Below, in pieces: positions 38,567-47,108 of a stretch of 64,000 nucleotides of DNA (its first letter is position 1; the number at the start of each line of letters is the position of its first letter). A program made the position numbers and the translations under genes. The notes below the pieces were generated by a model. It had not been told where the DNA came from. It did no database searches and worked only from the letters and a program-made list of their open reading frames with translations. Where the stretch lies: the NCBI RefSeq assembly GCF_000282475.1, contig NZ_AKJF01000075.1, forward strand, positions 36,633-100,632. The letters are read 5' to 3'. This DNA comes from Pseudomonas sp. GM78. GTDB lineage: Bacteria > Pseudomonadota > Gammaproteobacteria > Pseudomonadales > Pseudomonadaceae.

Positions 38567-38582
38567 TGGCATGGGCTGTGCT
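38567..38582 (+). promoter_or_regulatory. Sigma-54 promoter of pilA
   Basis: TGGCATGGGCTGTGCT fits TGGCAC-N5-TTGCA with GG at -24 and GC at -12 in exact spacing (mismatches outside the two essential doublets). It lies 48 bases before the pilA start and would be activated by PilR. Confidence 0.8.
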
Positions 38583-38630
38583 GCAGACGGTGCAGATCAT
38601 GAGATTTCGACTCATGCACGGAGGCTGTCA

Positions 38631-39050
38631 TTGAACAATCAAAAAGGTTTTACCCTGATCGAGTTACTGATAGTGGTGGCGATCATCGGGATTCTGGCGA
38701 CGTTTGCGCTCCCTGCTTACTCCAAGTACCAGGCGCGGGCCAAGGTTACGGCCGGGCTGGCCGAGATTTCAGCGTTGAAGGTGCCGTTTGAAGACCTGAT
38801 GAACCAGGGGACGGACCCGGATCTGGCGCAGGTGGGCGGTTCCGCCAGCACGTCCAACTGCACCATGACCGCAGCGGGCAACGCCGCAGAGGGAACGGGC
38901 ACGATTGGTTGCACCATCCTCAATGCTCCGGCGCAGGTGCTGAATAAAACCATTACCCTGACGCGCTCATTGACTGGCTGGGCGTGCACCACTGGTGTCG
39001 ACCAGCAATACGCGCCGAAAGGCTGCACGGGCGTTGCGCCGCAAGCTTGA
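38631..39050 (+). CDS. pilA: Type IV major pilin PilA
   Basis: A 139-residue pilin with a 6-residue leader (MNNQKG), N-terminal helix [20 protein letters not shown] (Glu5 present), and a C-terminal disulfide loop ([10 protein letters not shown]...KGCTG). The start is a TTG at 38631 preceded by GGAGG with 6-base spacing; no in-frame ATG would give a pilin leader. It is divergent from pilC and ends in a strong terminator. It is polymerised into the pilus fibre. Confidence 0.92.
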   Translation: MNNQKGFTLIELLIVVAIIGILATFALPAYSKYQARAKVTAGLAEISALKVPFEDLMNQGTDPDLAQVGGSASTSNCTMTAAGNAAEGTGTIGCTILNAPAQVLNKTITLTRSLTGWACTTGVDQQYAPKGCTGVAPQA

Positions 39051-39070
39051 TCCATTGGTTTATTGCCTGA

Positions 39071-39097
39071 TACCCCGCCGCTGCGGGGTATTTTTTT
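39071..39097 (+). terminator. Rho-independent terminator of pilA
   Basis: Stem TACCCCGC-CGCT-GCGGGGTA followed by seven T residues, 20 bases after the pilA stop. Confidence 0.93.
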
Positions 39098-39199
39098 GCT
39101 CGCTGTTCAGAAACATCGAGTAATTGAGAAAACTTCCAAAAATTCATGGCCTTAGGCCTTCTTCAAAACCCGCAACTTGCATGTCGATAATGTCCAACT

Positions 39200-39214
39200 C
39201 ATGCATTTTGCATG
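39200..39214. promoter_or_regulatory. Palindrome upstream of the BON-domain gene
   Basis: Perfect inverted repeat CATGCA-TTT-TGCATG in an AT-rich stretch that also contains TTTATAAC and TTGATTTATAAG, 146 bases before the gene start. It is a candidate operator with no known binder. The rest of 39098-39359 shows nothing else. Confidence 0.4.
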
Positions 39215-39359
39215 ATTGTGAAAAATGACTGTTTTTATAACTTATTGATTTATAAGAAGTTAATGTTTGTTTCAAAGTTGGCACAGCGTTCGCAATATCC
39301 CTGGTAACCCTGCTGACAGATCACCCAGCAGACTTTCCAGAAAAACAGGAGTTACTCGT

Positions 39360-39713
39360 ATGAAGAAGTTCGCTATTGCTGCCGCTACTGCTACCGCGCT
39401 GACCCTGACCATGGCCAACGCTGCATTTGCCCAGACTCAGGTCACACAAGGCCCGATGATGCTGGCCGCCGGTGAAATGACCGAAGCGAAAGAGGATGTT
39501 TCCGATACCTGGATCACTACCAAAGTTAAATCAGACCTGGTCACCGAGAAAGGCATTCCGGGTACCGATATCAAAGTAGAAACCAACAAAGGTGTTGTGT
39601 CCCTGTCGTCCACTGTTGCGGTAACGGATGCCCAGAAATCCACCGCCGTGGCAATCACCAAGAAAATCAAAGGCGTCAAGGCGGTCTCCGCTGACGGCCT
39701 GAAAGCCGAGTAA
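39360..39713 (+). CDS. BON-domain periplasmic protein
   Basis: A 117-residue exported protein: signal peptide MKKFAIAAATATALTLTMANAAFA, then a single BON domain (SDTWITTKVKSDLVTEKGIPG, VETNKGVVSLSSTVAVTDA, KKIKGVKAVSAD). BON proteins such as OsmY and Kbp associate with membranes under osmotic stress; this is a one-domain version. The upstream frame extension was rejected because the signal peptide begins at ATG 39360 after AACAGGAG. No operon partner. Confidence 0.82.
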   Translation: MKKFAIAAATATALTLTMANAAFAQTQVTQGPMMLAAGEMTEAKEDVSDTWITTKVKSDLVTEKGIPGTDIKVETNKGVVSLSSTVAVTDAQKSTAVAITKKIKGVKAVSADGLKAE

Positions 39714-39861
39714 GGCAAGACTTCTCGCCTGGACTGGGAGAAGGCGCGGCAGGCGGGCTGAGTCATACGCCTGCCGCAACTTAGAAGTTCATGCGACCGG
39801 CCACAAGGACGTGGCCATTACAGGCCCTGGCATTCGTGTCGGGGCCTGTTCTATTCAAAGC

Positions 39862-39919
39862 AAAAGATCGCAGCCTGCGGCAGGTCCTACATCGGAGCTG
39901 CCGCAGGCTGCGATCTTTT
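39862..39919. repeat. REP class B inverted repeat
   Basis: Imperfect inverted repeat of AAAAGATCGCAGCCTGCGGC with a short loop (arms 39862-39889 and 39891-39919), the same family as the perfect element at 10326. It separates the convergent BON and DUF748 genes. The remainder of the 39714-39929 gap carries no clear signal. Confidence 0.85.
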
Positions 39920-39929
39920 GACCTTTAGT

Positions 39930-42905
39930 TCACTCGGCGTCCAGATGCAGTGGCGTAACGACCTTGCCGTCTTTTTCCGCTTCGCCCAACTGGGCATCGA
40001 TGAAGTACACACGGTCGTCGGCAAGCTGACCCTTGTCGACCAGATAATCCTTGATGCTGCTGGCGCGTTCCTGCCCCAGCTCACGCAACAGCACTTCGCT
40101 GGAGCTCCAGTACTGGATCACGTCCGCACGCATTTTCGCGGTGCGTTCTTCCTTGCCCAGGTCTTTCCATTCAGCAGGTGGCTGGACCTTCAGGCGTGTG
40201 CGGTAGATCCCTTCCAGCAGCGGACCTTTCTCGCTGTCTGGCACTTCCAGCAACGCAGCCTTTGCCGGCACCTTGTCGCCACGGCGCTGGAGCATTTTGT
40301 AGTAGTTGTACTGATATTCCCGTTCCAGGCGTTGCTCGGCGATCAGCGGGCCGTCACTGCTCTTGGCGGCGGTGCCTTCGATTTCCAGGCGCAGGGCCGG
40401 ACGTTCCTTGAGGGCTTGGGACAGTTTGACCAGTGCCGCTTCGGCGTCCTTGTTCAACTCGCTCGAGCCCGGGGCGAATGCCACGGTACCCAGGTCTTGC
40501 GAACCGCCACCGGCCACCAGGCCGCCAATGAGCTTGAACGGCGCGGCGGCGGCCTTGACGATCAGGTTGCGCAGGGTCTGCCAGACAATCGGCATCACGC
40601 TGAACTGCGGATTGTTCAGGTCGCCGCTCACCGGCAGTTCGATGGAAATCTTGCCGTCGACATCCTTGAGCAAGGCGATGGCCAGTTTCAGCGGCAGGCT
40701 CACGGCATCCGGGCTGTCGACTTTTTCGCCCAGTTGCAACTGCTCGACCACCACTTTGTTTTCAGCCTTGAGCTGGCCCTTGACGATCACGTAATGCAGA
40801 TCGAGGTTGAGCCGGCCCTTGCGGATGCGATAACCGGCGAATTTGCCGGAGTAGGGGGTCAATGTGGTCAGTTCCACACGTTTGAAGCTGGTGGCGATGT
40901 CGAGGCTGGCCATCGGGTCGAACGGGTTGACCGCGCCCTTGATGGTCACCGGTGCATAGCGGTCAACCTTGCCTTTGATGTCGACACTGGCTGGTTTCGC
41001 CTGGCGGCTGTCGATGGTACCGATCGTACCGTTGAGCTGCTGGATGGCGGTGGCGAAGTTCGGGGTCAGGCTGAAGTCGGCGAAGTTCGCGGAACCGTCG
41101 TTGATGGCAATGCCACCGATATGGATGCCCAGGGGCTTGTCCTTGCTGGCGGCGGGTTTGGCGGCGGCAGGCTTAGCGGCGACAGGCTTGGCGCCAGCGC
41201 CAGTGTCGGCCGGTTGCGGGATCAGCAGGTCATCAATGTTGGTGGTCCGGTCATCGTTGATCATCAAACGCGCATAGGGTTGCAGCAGGTTGATCTTGTC
41301 GATCGAAACGCTGTCGCCGTGTTGGTAGTTCAAGCCTTCGACCACCAACCTTTGCCACTTGAGAAAGTCGCGGGTTTTCAGGGTGTCGAGGGTATGCAGT
41401 TGATCGACCTGGGCACGGCCGGTGACGCTGAGCGCCAGCGGTTCGGTGCTTTTGAGGTTGACCGCCAGGTCGCTGCCGAGCATACCGCTACGCAGTTCCA
41501 GGCGAATGAACGGGCTGATGTAGGACTGGGCGACTCGCAGGTCGATGTCCTTGGTCTGCACGTTGAGCCTGGCGCTGACCGGCGCCAGGTTGACCTCGCC
41601 ATCGGCCGTGAGCCTGCCCTGTTTACCTACGCCGGTGTCGAGCTTGAGAGCGAAGGGCGAGCCATTGAGGCTGTCGAACTTCTGCAAGTCGAGATTTAGC
41701 GGGCTCAGTTCCAGCTCCACCGCAGGCTGCGCTTTGCGGTCCACCAGATGCACTTTGTAATCGCGCAATTGCACATCGTTAAGCAGCACTTGCCAGGGTT
41801 TACCGGGCGCCGCCGGTTCGGGTTTCGGCGAATCGGCGGCCGCCGGGGTGCTCGGCGGTTCGGCGTTGGCCTTGGCTGCCGGTTTGGACGGTTGGCTGGC
41901 GAACAGTTTCTGCCAGTCGAGTTGCCCGTCGGCTTCCAGGGCTGCCCAGGTTTCCAGCTTGTGGCTGCGGATCTTGCCGACCACCACTTGTTGCTTGGCC
42001 AGGTCTACCGTGGTTTCGCTGATGTCCAGACGCTCGAGTTTCGCCAGCGAGCGTCCGTCCGGGGCCTTGATCGCGAAGGGGGCGATACTGACCGCGACGT
42101 TGTTCAGCAGCAGTTCGGTTTGCTTGGCCAGGCTGAGCTTGTAGTCGGTACTGAGGCTGATCACACCGCTTTCGAGGTCCAGTGGCACGGCGTCGCGCAC
42201 ATAGGGCCAAAAAGCCTTCATCTTGCCGTCGGTGATTTTCAGCTTACCTTCGGAAGCAAGCGGAATCAGGCTGAAGTTGCCGGTCCAGTCGATCTGGCCA
42301 CCGTGGGGGCCGATCGCCACCAGCGTCATGTCGGCACTGTCTTCGGGCAGGGTGCTGAGGTTCTTGAGTTCGAAATCGAGTTTGTCGTAGAGGAATTCGA
42401 TGGGTTCGCTGGGGCGTGCATCCTGGAAGTGCAGCGATCCATCCACCAGCTTGATGCGGTCGATGCGCAGCGGGAAAGGCTTGGCGTCAGGATCGGCTGG
42501 CGTCGGTTCGCTGGTCGGTAATTTGAACAAGCCGATCAGGTTGAGTTTCCCGTCCTTTGCGAAGAGCACCTCGGTCTTGGATTTTTCCAGCTCGATATCC
42601 GACAGATGCAGCGCCTTGGTCCAGAGGCTATCCAATTGCAGGTTGGCGTACAGGCGTTCGAAGCCGACCTGCTCCTTGCCGGGCTCGCCGATGTTCAGGC
42701 CCCAAAGGGTCACTTCAAGGCTGAAGGGATTGAGTTCGATGCGCTGGAGTGTGGCGGGCGTTGTCGCGTAGTTGGCCAACTGCTGGTTGACCAGGCGCAA
42801 GGCAATGCCTGGCAAAATCAGAAACCCCAGCAGGCTGTAGAGGGCCAGAGCAGTCAACAAGGCGCCGATGGCGCGAATCAATCCTTTGTACATGTGAGGC
42901 TTCAT
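39930..42905 (-). CDS. DUF748 (AsmA-like) envelope protein
   Basis: A 991-residue protein anchored by an N-terminal helix (GLIRAIGALLTALALYSLLGFLILPGIAL, residues ~8-36), followed by a long periplasmic beta-rich region of AsmA/TamB-related DUF748 type (LNPFSLEVTLWGLNIGEP, repeated LxLDxxxxxL segments), a Pro/Ala/Lys-rich linker near residue 350 and another near 590, and an OmpA-like C-terminal part (VAFAPGSSELNKDAEAALVKL, around residue 820). AsmA-like proteins are thought to carry phospholipids between membranes. ATG 42905 or 42893 are possible starts. Single gene. Confidence 0.8.
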   Translation of the reverse strand: MKPHMYKGLIRAIGALLTALALYSLLGFLILPGIALRLVNQQLANYATTPATLQRIELNPFSLEVTLWGLNIGEPGKEQVGFERLYANLQLDSLWTKALHLSDIELEKSKTEVLFAKDGKLNLIGLFKLPTSEPTPADPDAKPFPLRIDRIKLVDGSLHFQDARPSEPIEFLYDKLDFELKNLSTLPEDSADMTLVAIGPHGGQIDWTGNFSLIPLASEGKLKITDGKMKAFWPYVRDAVPLDLESGVISLSTDYKLSLAKQTELLLNNVAVSIAPFAIKAPDGRSLAKLERLDISETTVDLAKQQVVVGKIRSHKLETWAALEADGQLDWQKLFASQPSKPAAKANAEPPSTPAAADSPKPEPAAPGKPWQVLLNDVQLRDYKVHLVDRKAQPAVELELSPLNLDLQKFDSLNGSPFALKLDTGVGKQGRLTADGEVNLAPVSARLNVQTKDIDLRVAQSYISPFIRLELRSGMLGSDLAVNLKSTEPLALSVTGRAQVDQLHTLDTLKTRDFLKWQRLVVEGLNYQHGDSVSIDKINLLQPYARLMINDDRTTNIDDLLIPQPADTGAGAKPVAAKPAAAKPAASKDKPLGIHIGGIAINDGSANFADFSLTPNFATAIQQLNGTIGTIDSRQAKPASVDIKGKVDRYAPVTIKGAVNPFDPMASLDIATSFKRVELTTLTPYSGKFAGYRIRKGRLNLDLHYVIVKGQLKAENKVVVEQLQLGEKVDSPDAVSLPLKLAIALLKDVDGKISIELPVSGDLNNPQFSVMPIVWQTLRNLIVKAAAAPFKLIGGLVAGGGSQDLGTVAFAPGSSELNKDAEAALVKLSQALKERPALRLEIEGTAAKSSDGPLIAEQRLEREYQYNYYKMLQRRGDKVPAKAALLEVPDSEKGPLLEGIYRTRLKVQPPAEWKDLGKEERTAKMRADVIQYWSSSEVLLRELGQERASSIKDYLVDKGQLADDRVYFIDAQLGEAEKDGKVVTPLHLDAE

Positions 42906-42998
42906 CTGTCTGGATCGGAGTGCCTTGGAGTATGGCACGCGATTTCGGTTCCGAAGTCCTCACATCGAGCAGGATTTATCTGAAAACAACGGCGACTT

Positions 42999-44015
42999 TC
43001 AGAACTGCAGAATCAGGGTTTTCAGGGGCGGCTGCTGGTCCATCGACGGGAAGTCGCCGCCTGGTTTCATGACGGTCCACTCCCGTACCGGCCGGCCGGC
43101 CTTCTCGGCGCAACGCAAGACCTGCTCGCGCCAGTCGTCCATGCTGACTTTTGCCAGGTTGTTGCAGCAGATCAGCACGCCGTTGTCTGCGGTGGTCAGC
43201 AATGCCGGCTTGAGCAGGCTCTGGTAGTCGCGCAGCAGGTCGACGGTGCCAAAAGCACTCTTGGCCCAGGCAGGGGGATCGAGCAGCACCAGGTCGTACT
43301 GGCGCTGCTCCAGGCGTTGATAGCTCGGCAGTTTCTGCCCGCGACGCTGGCTGATGGGCAGGCCGGCCATCTGGCGAATGGCCGGAAAGTAGTCGGACTG
43401 GATGAACTCCATGGTCGGCAACTGCGGGTTGAGCAAGCCATTCTCGCGACCGACCGCCAGGTTGCCTTCGGCAAAGTCCAGGTTGCAAACCTCGCTGGCA
43501 CCACCGGCTGCGGCGCTGAGGCCGACCCCGCAGGTGTAGGCGAACAGGTTCAGCACGCGCTTTTTCCTGCTGTGCTCCTTGACCCAGCCACGGGTGTTGC
43601 GCAGGTCGAGGAACAGCAGTGGATCTTGCCCGGTGTGACGCCCGCGTACCCGGTAATTGAGGCCCCACTCGTGGCCAACCAGGTCTTGCAGCGCGGCTTC
43701 GTCAGCGCGGTAGACGGTGTCTTCACGGTCGATGCGCGAGTTGCCACGGGAGCGGTCGTTGTAGACCAGCAGGGTTTCAAACCCCAGGTGTTGATTGACG
43801 ATTTCGTGCAAGTGCAGCAACGCCTCGCGCTCCAGCGACTGGTGGAAGCTTTGCACCATCAGTTGCGGGCCGTAGCGGTCGATCGTCAGCCCCCCGGCGC
43901 CTTCCTGGCTGCCATGGAACAGGCGATAGCAGTCGGTGCCCTGGCTGTGCAGCTCGGCCAGCAGGCCTTGGCGATATTCAAGGGCGGCGCGCAGCGCCTG
44001 GTTCAAGGATGACAT
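42999..44015 (-). CDS. SAM-dependent 23S rRNA m5C methyltransferase-like (RlmI/RlmK family)
   Basis: A 338-residue class I methyltransferase with an RlmI-type start (HSQGTDCYRLFHGSQEGAGGLTIDRYGPQLM), SAM motif LNLFAYTCGVGLSAAAGGA, the acidic LDFAEGNL, and the DPPAWAKS catalytic segment that precedes a Rossmann-fold end. It is shorter than E. coli RlmI (396) because a full PUA domain is absent. It probably methylates 23S rRNA, but the target nucleotide cannot be decided. Confidence 0.82.
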   Translation of the reverse strand: MSSLNQALRAALEYRQGLLAELHSQGTDCYRLFHGSQEGAGGLTIDRYGPQLMVQSFHQSLEREALLHLHEIVNQHLGFETLLVYNDRSRGNSRIDREDTVYRADEAALQDLVGHEWGLNYRVRGRHTGQDPLLFLDLRNTRGWVKEHSRKKRVLNLFAYTCGVGLSAAAGGASEVCNLDFAEGNLAVGRENGLLNPQLPTMEFIQSDYFPAIRQMAGLPISQRRGQKLPSYQRLEQRQYDLVLLDPPAWAKSAFGTVDLLRDYQSLLKPALLTTADNGVLICCNNLAKVSMDDWREQVLRCAEKAGRPVREWTVMKPGGDFPSMDQQPPLKTLILQF

Positions 44016-44059
44016 GCTGGGCGCCTTGCAGGAGGAATTGGGCGCGGGAGTTTACCAGC

Positions 44060-44083
44060 TTCGCGAGCAGGCTCGCTCCTACA
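44060..44083. repeat. Single REP element overlapping the end of the MpaB-like gene
   Basis: TTCGCGAGCAGGCTCGCTCC plus TAC, a single REP core; the stop codon of the neighbouring minus-strand gene (44079-44081) lies inside it. Confidence 0.7.
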
Positions 44084-44948
44084 ACAGCCCCATTCGCCGT
44101 TTCGCACGATGCACCGAACCATTGCGCACCGCCCAGCGCAGCATCGGCGCACTGCGATTGACGCTGGCGCGGATCAGTTTGCGTTGCAGCGGCCCTTGGC
44201 TCACACCAAGCATGTCACTAGCCCAGTCCGGCAGCAGGTCGATCCCGGCCTGCATCATCAAACCGCCGAAAGGCCTGGCCAGACGACTGGGGGAGGGGGC
44301 GTTCAACAACAGCCGCAGCACTTCACGACTGCGCTCGTCGCACAACAATTGCGGGCGCACGCGCTCGAGATAAGCGGTGATTTCCTGCCGGGAGCGCGGC
44401 ACGTCACGGGCGCCCAGGCGTTCGGCCACCAAGGCGATCTCGGCGTAGTACCGATCCTGGTCGGCCAGGGACAGCTGCGGGTTTCGATAGCGCAAATGCG
44501 CGGCGAGGAAGTTGCTGACCTCGGCCACGTGCACCCAGGTCAGCAGGTCGGGATCGCTGGCGGCGTAGGGCCGGCCATCGGGCGCGGTGCCGGTGACTTG
44601 CAGGTGGATGGTGCGAACTTTCTCGATCAGCCAGTCGGCGTCCTGTTGTGAGCCGAAGGTGGTGCCGGAAATGAATTGCCCGGTGCGGCGCAGGCGACCG
44701 AGCATGTCCTCGCGAAAATTCGAATGGTCCCAGACACCGGCCAGGGCCAGCGGGTGCAGCGCTTGCAACATCAGGGCGCTGATACCGCCGATCAGCATGC
44801 TGCTGAAGTCGCCGTGGACTTGCCAGCTCACCGAATCCGGTCCGAACAACCCGGGGTCGCCCTTGGGATTTTCCAGATCGAGCTTGCCCAGGGACAGACC
44901 GGTCAGGCTCATGATCTGGGTTTCAATGCGGGTACGGATGAATTCCAT
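44079..44948 (-). CDS. DUF2236 / MpaB-family oxygenase-like protein
   Basis: A 289-residue protein of the ER-bound oxygenase MpaB/DUF2236 family: GPDSVSWQVHGDFSSMLIGGISALMLQALHPLALAGVWDHSNF with His residues that could bind heme or iron, GRLRRTGQFISGTTFGS, then a helical C-terminal region. The exact reaction is unknown for bacterial members. Its last codons and stop fall within a single REP element. Start ATG 44948 was preferred for the family N-terminus; an in-frame ATG at 44912 would remove 12 residues. Confidence 0.75.
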   Translation of the reverse strand: MEFIRTRIETQIMSLTGLSLGKLDLENPKGDPGLFGPDSVSWQVHGDFSSMLIGGISALMLQALHPLALAGVWDHSNFREDMLGRLRRTGQFISGTTFGSQQDADWLIEKVRTIHLQVTGTAPDGRPYAASDPDLLTWVHVAEVSNFLAAHLRYRNPQLSLADQDRYYAEIALVAERLGARDVPRSRQEITAYLERVRPQLLCDERSREVLRLLLNAPSPSRLARPFGGLMMQAGIDLLPDWASDMLGVSQGPLQRKLIRASVNRSAPMLRWAVRNGSVHRAKRRMGLL

Positions 44949-44997
44949 GGAGGCTCGTGGCAGAGGGAGGGGCGCGGCCACGGTCGCGCCCTGGGGG

Positions 44998-46935
44998 TTA
45001 TTGATTCAGGCGCTTGTCGATCAAGCCCTGGACCACGCTGGGGTCGGCCAAGGTCGAGGTATCGCCCAGGCTGTCCAGTTCGTTGCAGGCGATCTTGCGC
45101 AGAATGCGCCGCATGATCTTGCCCGAACGGGTTTTCGGCAAGGCCGGCGCCCACTGGATCAGGTCGGGCTTGGCGAAACTGCCGATCTCCTTGCTGACGT
45201 GGGCCAGCAAGGTTTTTTTCAGTTCTTCGTTGGCCTCGACGCCGTTCATGGGGGTGACGAAGGCGTAGATGCCCTGGCCCTTGACGTCATGGGGGTAACC
45301 GACCACGGCGGCTTCGGCGATGCTGTCGTGCAGAACCAGGGCGCTTTCCACTTCGGCGGTGCCGATGCGGTGCCCGGAGACATTGATGACATCGTCGATA
45401 CGCCCGGTGATCCAGTAGTCGCCATCTTCGTCGCGGCGGGCGCCATCGCCGGTGAAATAGTAACCGGGATAGGGCTTGAAGTAGGTGTCGACCATCCGTT
45501 GCGGGTCGCGGTAGACGCTGCGGATCTGCGCCGGCCAGCTTGATTTCAGGGCGAGCACGCCGCTGCCGGCGCCTTTGATTTCCTTGCCATGCTCGTCCAG
45601 CAGCACCGGTTGCACGCCGAACATCGGTTTTGTCGCGCAGCCGGGTTTGATGTGTTGGGCACTGACCAGCGGGCTGAGCATGATGCCGCCGGTTTCGGTC
45701 TGCCACCATGTGTCGACGATCGGGCAACGCTGTTCGCCGACGACATTGAAGTACCACTCCCAGGCTTCCGGATTGATCGGCTCACCGACGGTGCCGAGCA
45801 ATCTGAGGCTGGCGCGGGACGTTTCCTGCAACGGTTCTGCACCTTCGCGCATCAGGGCGCGCAGCGCGGTGGGGGCGGTGTAGAAAATGTTCACCTTGTG
45901 CTTGTCGATCACCTGCCAGAACCGCGAGGTGCTCGGGTAGCTCGGCACGCCTTCGAAGATCAGGGTGGTGGCGCCATTGGCCAGCGGGCCGTAGACGATG
46001 TAGCTGTGACCAGTGACCCAGCCGACATCGGCGGTGCACCAGAACACTTCGCCATCGAGGTAGTCCAGTACATATTTGAAGGTCATTGCCGCTTGCAGCA
46101 AGTAGCCACCCGTGGTGTGCAGCACGCCTTTGGGTTTGCCGGTACTGCCGGAGGTGTAGAGGATGAAGAGCGGGTCTTCGGCGTCCATCGGCTCGGGCGG
46201 GCAGTCGTCGCCGACATCGCGCAGCGCCTGGTGGTACCAGAGGTCGCGGCCCTCGACCCAGTCCACCTGGTTCTGTGTCCGTTCGACCACGACCACGGTG
46301 CTGACATCCGGGCAGCTTTGCAGCGCCTTGTCGACATTGTGCTTGAGCGGCACGAACTTGCCGCCGCGCACGCCTTCATCGGCGGTAATCACTGTGCGGC
46401 AGTCGGCGTCTAGGATCCGGTCGCGAAGCGAATCCGGCGAGAAGCCACCGAACACCACCGAATGCACTGCACCGATGCGCGTGCAGGCGAGCATGGCGTA
46501 GGCCGCTTCAGGGATCATCGGCATGTAGATGCACACCCGGTCGCCTTTCTTCACGCCACGGCTTTTGAGCACGTTGGCCAGGCGGCAGACGTAATGGTGC
46601 AGTTTTTTGTAGGTGATCTGGGTGGATTCGGCAGGATCGTCGCCTTCCCAGATGATCGCGGTCTGATCGCCGCGGGTTGCCAGGTGACGGTCGATGCAGT
46701 TGTAGCTGACGTTCAGCCTGGCGCCGGCAAACCAGTGGGCTTCACCGGTTTTCAGATCGTAGCGCTGGACGGTCTGCCAGGGCGTGCTCCAGTCGAGGAA
46801 GCGGTTGGCCTGTTCGGCCCAGAAGGTGCTGGGGTGCTCGATGGATTCGCGGTAGAGGCGGTGATAGTCGTCTTGACTCAGTTGTGCAGCCCGGCGCACG
46901 GCATCGGCTTTGGGGAACGTGCTGATATCGAACAT
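44998..46935 (-). CDS. acs: Acetyl-CoA synthetase (AMP-forming)
   Basis: A 645-residue cytoplasmic enzyme that converts acetate, ATP and CoA to acetyl-CoA. The ATP loop [12 protein letters not shown], the WWQTETGG core, the hinge [14 protein letters not shown], and the catalytic Lys606 in [11 protein letters not shown] (acetylation switch) are all present, at full length. ATG 46935 follows AAGGA; the longer frame was rejected. In pseudomonads acs is under Crc/Hfq-type catabolite control, so CrcZ is relevant. Confidence 0.96.
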   Translation of the reverse strand: MFDISTFPKADAVRRAAQLSQDDYHRLYRESIEHPSTFWAEQANRFLDWSTPWQTVQRYDLKTGEAHWFAGARLNVSYNCIDRHLATRGDQTAIIWEGDDPAESTQITYKKLHHYVCRLANVLKSRGVKKGDRVCIYMPMIPEAAYAMLACTRIGAVHSVVFGGFSPDSLRDRILDADCRTVITADEGVRGGKFVPLKHNVDKALQSCPDVSTVVVVERTQNQVDWVEGRDLWYHQALRDVGDDCPPEPMDAEDPLFILYTSGSTGKPKGVLHTTGGYLLQAAMTFKYVLDYLDGEVFWCTADVGWVTGHSYIVYGPLANGATTLIFEGVPSYPSTSRFWQVIDKHKVNIFYTAPTALRALMREGAEPLQETSRASLRLLGTVGEPINPEAWEWYFNVVGEQRCPIVDTWWQTETGGIMLSPLVSAQHIKPGCATKPMFGVQPVLLDEHGKEIKGAGSGVLALKSSWPAQIRSVYRDPQRMVDTYFKPYPGYYFTGDGARRDEDGDYWITGRIDDVINVSGHRIGTAEVESALVLHDSIAEAAVVGYPHDVKGQGIYAFVTPMNGVEANEELKKTLLAHVSKEIGSFAKPDLIQWAPALPKTRSGKIMRRILRKIACNELDSLGDTSTLADPSVVQGLIDKRLNQ

Positions 46936-46984
46936 GACGGTTCCTTCTTCTTGTTTTGAGGACAAGAGGGGAGCTGCGCGACCC

Positions 46985-47077
46985 TCGTAGGAGCTGGCTT
47001 GCCAGCGAAGACGGTGTATCAGTCAATACTTATGTCGACTGACACACCGCTTTCGCCGGCAAGCCGGGCTCCTACAA
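46985..47077. repeat. Inverted pair of REP-like elements
   Basis: GTAGGAGCTGGCTTGCCAGC and its inverted partner (GCCGGCAAGCCGGGCTCCTAC) separated by about 43 bases, between pgi and acs. Confidence 0.85.
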
Positions 47078-47108
47078 GGTTAGTACCACCCGCAGGATAA
47101 GCGTCAAA

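Noticed and set aside
39918-41699. A 593-codon frame antisense to the AsmA-like gene
   Set aside because: High-GC shadow. The minus-strand protein has recognisable domains and a membrane anchor.
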